In this document: positions 58,903-64,000 of the stretch, piece after piece
How positions within the stretch are numbered: position 1 is the stretch's first letter
Layout of the letters: each line of letters starts with the position of its first letter
NCBI RefSeq assembly: GCF_019175385.1
Contig: NC_083341.1
Location: 63,645,800 to 63,709,799, forward strand
Direction of reading: 5' to 3'
DNA from: Lycium barbarum
Taxonomy: Eukaryota; Streptophyta; Magnoliopsida; Solanales; Solanaceae
Length of the DNA stretch: 64,000 nucleotides
Program-made: the position numbers and the translations under genes
Notes under the pieces: model-generated
Seen by the model: the letters and a program-made list of their open reading frames with translations, nothing else
What the model was told of the DNA's origin: nothing
Database searches by the model: none

Positions 58903-59778
58903 ATGACTAACATCGATGGAACTTCATTTCAAGTTCCGATGCTCACTAAAGAAAACTATGGAAGTTGGTGCATCTGAATGAAGGCTTTGCTTGGAGCCTA
59001 TGAGGTTTAGGAAATGGTGGAGAGAGGCGTTGATGAAGAAGATGATGCCACTGCCATAAAGAAGAAAGAACAAAAGGCGCACACTTTCATCCATCAAAGT
59101 TTGGATGAAATGATGTTCGAGAAGGTTGCAAATACAACCACCTCCAAGAAAGCATGGGATATTCTTCAAACTTCCTTTAAAGGTTTCGACAAGGTGCAAA
59201 AAGTTCGTCTCCAAACCTTAAGAGGAGAGTTTGAATCGCTGCAAATGAAGGAATCCAAATCAGTTTAGGATTATATTTCAAGATTCTTGGTCGTTGTCAA
59301 TCAAATGAAGAGATATGGTGAAGAGTTCAATGATGGTAAGGTCATTGGAAAAGAAATACTACGATCCCTAGATTCAAAGTTTAATTATATTGTTGTAGCT
59401 ATTGAAGAGTCCAATGACTTGGACACCATGACCATAGAGGAACTCACGGGTTCTTTGCATGCACATGAAAAAAAGTTGAAGAAACCGAAATAAGAGTCGG
59501 TTGAACAAGCTTTGCAAGCAAAACTTTCTTTGAAGGATAAAGATGAAAGGCGTGGCTCACAACAAAGAGGTCGTAGGCGTGGAAGATCTCGTGGTAGAGA
59601 AGGAAGAGGTGGTAGCCAACCTCCAACCAAAGAAACTAGAAGTCAAGACTCTAACCAAGGAAGAGGTCGTGGAAGAGGCAGAGGATGGAGGTCAAATCAA
59701 GGAAGGTATGACAAATAAAATATTGAATGTTATACTTGTCATAAATATGGTCATTTTTCCTGAGAATGTAAAAATAAT
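58903..59778 (+). pseudogene. Copia Gag, one frame with six nonsense codons
   Basis: Start at 58903 (MTNIDGTSFQVPMLTKENYG). The UBN2-type domain is clear: [79 protein letters not shown]. An Arg/Gly-rich stretch (QQRGRRRGRSRGREGRGG) precedes the knuckle CYTCHKYGHFS-stop-ECK (59728-59769), whose four zinc ligands remain. All stops lie in the same frame, with no indel over about 875 bases. Confidence 0.92.
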
Positions 59779-60062
59779 TTGGAGGAGATAAATAATTTTG
59801 TGGAGAGCAAAAATGAAGATGAAGATGATACTTTACTTAGGGCATGTCAAGAAGAAGAAAGTGTAGAAAGAAATAAATGGTGCCTTGATTCCAGTGCAAG
59901 CAACCATATTTGCAGAAAGAAGCATTTATTTGTGGAGTTTGACGAATTTAATGGTGGCAACATCACTCTTGGAGATTCTTCAAAAGTTCAAATCAAAGGC
60001 AAAGGTACGATTTTAATTCGTTTGAAAGATGAAGTCATCAATTTATCTCCAATGTCATGTAT
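59779..60062 (+). pseudogene. Copia protease domain with altered D-S-G
   Basis: In frame with gag. The active-site block reads KWCLDSSASNHICRKKHLF; copia proteases usually have Gly after D-S, so Ser here is likely damaging. NGGNITLGDSSKVQIKGKGT follows. A frameshift near 60060 leads into the integrase. Confidence 0.88.
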
Positions 60063-61140
60063 ATACCGGAAATGAAAAGTAATATTCTTAGTTTGGGACA
60101 GCTGTTGGAGAAAAATTATGACCTTTATTTGAAAGATAAAAAGTTGACTATGAAAGATGAAAATGGGAGATTGTTAGTCAAAGTTCCTATGGCTAAAAAT
60201 AAAATGTTTGTTTTGAATCTTCAAAGTGATGTACAAATGTGCTTATTTTCATGTGTTAAAGATTCATCTTGGCTTTGGCATCTGAGATTCGGCCATTTGA
60301 ATTTTGATAGTGTAAGGTTGATAAAAAAGGAAAATATGGTGAAAGGGTTGCCACCCATCCTAATCAACTTTGCGAAGGATGTCTTTTTGGAAAGCAATCA
60401 AGAAAAAGTTTTCCCAAAGATTCATTGACAAAAGCAAGGTGCCCTTTGGAGTTGATTCATATGGATGTGCACCTATCAAGCCAGCCTCATTTAGAAAAAG
60501 TAATTATTTTCTTCTCTTTATTGATGATTATTCTCGGAAAACTTGGGTTTATTTTTTGAAGGGAAAGTCTGAGGTTTTTGAAAACTTCAAGAATTTTAAG
60601 AGCATGGTGGAGAAACAAGTGGCTATCAAATTATGTCAGCTCGGTCTGATAATGGTGGAGAATTCACTTCGAATGAATTCAAGGCTTTTGTGAAAATAGG
60701 AATTCAACATTTTTTAACGTTCCATGATCGCCTCAACAAAATGGCCTGGTAGAGAAGAAGAATCGGACTATGCTCAACATAGAAAGAAGTATGCTGAAGA
60801 GCAAAAATATGCCAAAGGAGTTTTGGGCTGGAGCGTTTGCATGTGTGTTGTATTTATCAAATCGGTGTCACACCAAAAGTGTTTGTGGCAAAACATCGCA
60901 AGAGGCTTGGAGTGGTTTCAAACCAAAAGTTACTCACTTGTGAGTGTTTGGAAAGAATTGCTTATGCACATGTGCCGGATCAGAAGAAATCTAAGCTTGA
61001 TGAAAAAAGTCAGAGGTATGTCTTCGTTGGTTATGATCAAAGATCTAAAGGTTATAAGTTATATAACCCAAGAAATGGTAAAGTTACCATAAGCAGAGAT
61101 GTTGAAGTTGATAAAGGTAGTGCTTAGGATTGGAAATCTA
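60057..61140 (+). pseudogene. Copia integrase domain, several frameshifts
   Basis: GAG-pre-integrase part: MYIPEMKSNILSLGQLLEKN, WLWHLRFGHLNFDSVRLIKK (the two His), then in another frame CEGCLFGKQS (the two Cys, 60371 onward). Core remnants: NYFLLFIDDYSRKTWVYF with its Asp, and GVTPKVFVAKHRKRLGVVS and KGYKLYNPRNGKVTISRDVE downstream. The central DDE region is scrambled by shifts around 60640-60760. Confidence 0.85.
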
Positions 61141-61192
61141 GAAAGATTACTCTTTTAGTTTATCCCTTGGTGATGAAGATGATGAAGAAGTT

Positions 61193-62360
61193 ATGGAACA
61201 GCCCACTACACCACCTGCAACACCTCAACCAAGTTCAAGAAGTTGGGAATCAAGTTTAAGCAGTATACCTCGAAAGTCTAGAAGTCTTCGTGAATTGTAT
61301 GATGCAACAGAAGAAGTAACAAAAAGTTTAAGTGATTTAACTCACTTTTGTTTATTGGTGGACAGTGAGCCTTTAAGTTATGAAGATGTTTCCCATAATC
61401 CAAAATGGAGAGATGCGATGGATGAGGAAATCAAGGCAATAAAGAAGAATAACACTTGGGAGTAGGCAAACCTTCCAAAAGGAAAAAGCACCATTGGAGT
61501 CAAATAGGTTTACAAGCTAAAGAAAAATTTCAGAGGTACAAAGAAATATTGGTAGCAAAGAGGTGCAAGCGAAAGGCCGGTATTGATTATGATGAGGTGT
61601 TTGCACCAGTTGCTCGTTTGGAGACAATTTGCTTGATTATTTCTTTAGCAGCTCAGAACCAATGGAAAATCCAGCAAATGGATGTGAAGTCGGCTTTCTT
61701 GAATGGGTTTTTGGAGGAAGAAGTATACATTGATCAACCTTTGGGCTATAAGGTTGAAGGACATGAAGATAAAGTGCTGAAATTGAAGAAGGATCTTTAT
61801 GGCTTGAAACAAGCTCCACGGGCTTGGAATTGTAGAATTGACAAATACTTCAAAGCAAATGGTTTTTCAAAGTGTCGACATGAGCATGCAATTTATGTAA
61901 AAATTAATGATAATGGTGACACAATACTTGTTTGTTTGTATGTCGATAATTTGATCTTGGCAGGAAATAATCCAAAGATGTTTGAAGAATTCAAGAAACA
62001 ATGACAAGAGAATTTAAGATGACGGATATTGGTCTAATGTCATACTATCTTGGCACTAGAATGGAGCAAAAGAAGGATGCCATTTTAATTTCTCAAGGAG
62101 ACTATGAGAAGGATATTCTTAAGAAATTTGAGATGGAGAATTGCAAGCCTGTTAGCACCCCTGTGGACTATGCAGTTAAATTGTTCAGCTGTGAAGATGA
62201 AGAGAATATCAATCTCACATATTTCAAGAGTATTGTTGGAATATTAAGTTACTTAACTTGTACGAGACCCGATATTCTATTTGGTGTTGGACTTGTCAAT
62301 CACTTTATGGAAACTCCAATAGCTTGTCATTTAAAAGCAGCCAAAAGAATACTCTGATAC
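61193..62360 (+). pseudogene. Copia reverse transcriptase with a lost catalytic Asp
   Basis: Upstream linker Pro/Ser-rich (61193-61465) leads to DAMDEEIKAIKKNNTWE. RT proper: AGIDYDEVFAPVARLETICL, QMDVKSAFLNGFLEEEVYID, LKKDLYGLKQAPRAW, then the box CLYVDNLILAGN: the second Asp of Y-V-D-D is Asn (codon 61948-61950). A shift near 62001 follows, then FKMTDIGLMSYYLGTRMEQK and NCKPVSTPVDYAVKL. Cannot polymerise even if translated. Confidence 0.92.
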
Positions 62361-62379
62361 ACTTGATTATGGAATTTTT

Positions 62380-62875
62380 TATTTATCTTCCAAAGACTTC
62401 AAGCTTGTTGTTTATTGTGATAGTGATTGGGATGGTGATGTTGATGGCCGAAAAAGTACTACCAGATTTGTTTTCTATTTTGGTAATTCTGCATTTACAT
62501 GGAATTCCAAGAAGCAACCAATTGTGACTTTTTCAACTTCTTAAGCGGAGTATGTAGCAGCTTCTTCTTATGTTTGTCATGCAATTTGGCTAAGAAAATT
62601 GTTGGAAGAAATTCACCAACCAAAAGAAGATGCAACTAAGATTTGTATTGATAACAAATCGGCCATTGCGTTGGCCAAGAACCCGGTGTTTCATGAAAGG
62701 AGCAACTATATTGATACTAAGCATCATTTTATTAGGGATTGCATATTCAAGAACGAGGTAGAGTTTGAGTTCGTGAAATAGCAAAACTAAGTTGCGGACA
62801 TTTTCACCAAGCCATTGAAGATTGATATTTTTCAGAAGTTGCGGATGACTCTTGGAGTAGTGAATCATGTTTAAG
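62380..62875 (+). pseudogene. Copia RNase H domain
   Basis: DSDWDGDVDGRKSTTRFVFY (near 62425), AEYVAASSYVCHAIWLRKLL, ATKICIDNKSAIALAKNPVF, ERSNYIDTKHHFIRDCI and VADIFTKPLKIDIF in order, with stops before AEYVAA and near 62779-62790. The catalytic Asp, Glu and Asp (SDWD, AEYVA, IDNKS) remain. Confidence 0.88.
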
Positions 62876-62881
62876 GTGGGA

Positions 62882-63177
62882 TGTTAAAAATAAACTTTTT
62901 CACATTATTTAATTTATTCGCATTATATTTAATTTAGTTCATGAACTAGTAGATTAATGTATTAGGAAATACATTAATTGGTGGAAGATTCAAGATTAAT
63001 CTAGTGAGTTCTTATTCAAGTACTTGGAAGACGAGAAGTGTGAACTTACTAATAGTGATTCATGTATGCAAGGCTAGATACATGGGTGAATTCACCTATA
63101 AAAGTCATGTAATCTAGGCATTTGAATTAAGTCAAGTTGAAATAGAAAATCATCTTTCCTCCATTTCTCTTCTAACA
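62882..63177 (+). repeat. 3' LTR of the copia element, internally deleted
   Basis: Starts TGTTAAAAATAAAC after the purine-rich GGTGGGA. Matches the 5' LTR to TTCTCTTCTA, then lacks about 47 bases and ends AACA at 63177. Confidence 0.85.
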
Positions 63178-63233
63178 AAATCATTGATGCCTATCAAAAG
63201 ATCCTTCTCATCTCGTAATCCAAGTAACGAACC

Positions 63234-63499
63234 CACTACAATTTTTTTTTTATTTTCCCACTTACTTTCCATTGAAAAATGTTTGATGGCTATTTCCCAC
63301 TGAATGTCGGTGGGAAAAATCTAAATAATAGTGTTTTCCACGGAAAAATTAGGAAGTTTCCTATTCCAATGGAAATCTGTTTCCCACCATGTGATTTCCC
63401 AGTGAACTGGTTTGGTGGGAATGAGGTGGGAATCTCATATTTTATAGAACAAATTTCTCACTGAATGTCGGTGGAAAAAAACCTTTAATTCTTGTAATG
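63234..63499. mobile_element. CACTA-type MITE (266 bp) with 3-bp target duplication ACC
   Basis: Left end CACTACAA (63234), right end TTGTAATG (63499), inverted with one mismatch. ACC flanks both sides (63231-63233 and 63500-63502). The subterminal unit CACTGAATGTCGGTGG occurs twice (63299 and 63461). No transposase. Confidence 0.85.
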
Positions 63500-64000
63500 A
63501 CCAATCTCCTACTCATGAACTTTACTTTTAATTGGCGATTGAAATGAAGAACTCACAGTACTTCTGTACGTAGGACTATTATTTTCTCTCTCTTCTTTAC
63601 ATCATCAAAAACTGGTTCTCTATGAATAACATATTCAAATTATGTCTTAAGTGGATCTGTCAGGAGTTACTGAGCTCGAATTGTATTTTCGAATACTAAA
63701 GTGACCTCAGAATACCTTGACCCCTTACAATTTCTATACTACTCCTTAAAAGTATAAGCCAGCAATATAGCAACAAGTAAAAAATAGGAAATTTAAACAA
63801 GTGGGCCTTTTAACACGATATATACAATGTTGGTGATAACTGATAATGATAGTACAATATGACACCACTTAGTAATAAGAAGACAGTTGCATTTATTTGG
63901 TGATTCTTATTATACCTAGTATTCGCGCGGCTACAAGTCTATAATTTTAGTACATTATCCCCTCATACTTTGTGCATAATTGTGTGGCTTACATTATTAT
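63500..64000. other. Spacer
   Basis: AT-rich; no gene, repeat or motif recognised. Confidence 0.6.

Larger units (their letters stand above)
58509..63177 (+). mobile_element. Ty1/copia retrotransposon, full-length order, inactivated
   Basis: LTR (58509-58852), PBS, gag, PR, INT, RT, RNase H, PPT and a shortened 3' LTR (62882-63177). INT precedes RT, as in copia. Gag is a single frame broken only by nonsense codons; pol also has frameshifts. The 5' and 3' flanks share a 23-25-bp direct repeat, far longer than the 5 bp expected. Confidence 0.93.

Overview
This is a plant nuclear window with no prokaryotic features. It is AT-rich, carries long LTRs, and is almost entirely nested, decayed retrotransposons. 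The mix (Tekay/Del chromoviruses, an Ogre/Tat-like LTR, a Tat element with an antisense ORF, SIRE- and Tork-like copia remnants, an L1-type LINE with a C-terminal RNase H) fits a large-genome eudicot. Familiar repeat sequences suggest Solanaceae, at moderate confidence. I find no host gene, tRNA or rRNA that I can support.

Layout. 1-6695: minus-strand Tekay chromovirus, cut by the left window edge; its gag, PR, RT, RNase H and INT carry a few discrete lesions, but the INT frame is open. It sits in 6696-14755, the 5' part of a minus-strand Ogre/Tat-like element with a 2.8-kb LTR, a PBS and a non-coding interior that holds three tandem arrays and four copies of a hairpin motif. That element in turn split the 5' LTR of a plus-strand Tekay element (14756-23271) that has decayed gag to chromodomain, a PPT and a 2.3-kb 3' LTR. 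The left halves of all three lie outside the window, so the three-level nesting is inferred from junctions.

23272-24787: older LTR debris. 24788-32477: SIRE-like copia derivative with gag, an env-position ORF, a PPT and a 3' LTR, but no visible pol; a 3.1-kb chromoviral solo LTR (26139-29270) interrupts it. 32478-35574: AT-rich spacer with a 0.2-kb direct repeat, a possible Helitron terminus and a minus-strand Tork-like gag fragment.

35575-57975: a Tat element with paired ~0.9-kb LTRs. Its gag is split by about 11.9 kb of foreign DNA (38078-50002), which itself contains a TIR transposon with a G-rich minisatellite, a 107-bp-arm inverted repeat and a 6.9-kb LINE. Between INT and the 3' LTR lies a degenerate antisense ORF. 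58509-63177: a complete-length but inactivated copia element flanked by an unusual long direct repeat. 63234-63499: a CACTA-type MITE with an exact 3-bp target duplication. The rest is unannotated AT-rich DNA.

Functionally nothing here looks autonomous. Every polyprotein has stops or frameshifts, and several catalytic residues are replaced. The most interesting signals are structural: the hairpin motif whose stems covary between copies, palindromes placed just upstream of TATA boxes in two different chromoviral LTRs, the long near-perfect inverted repeat, and the long flanking repeat of the copia element.
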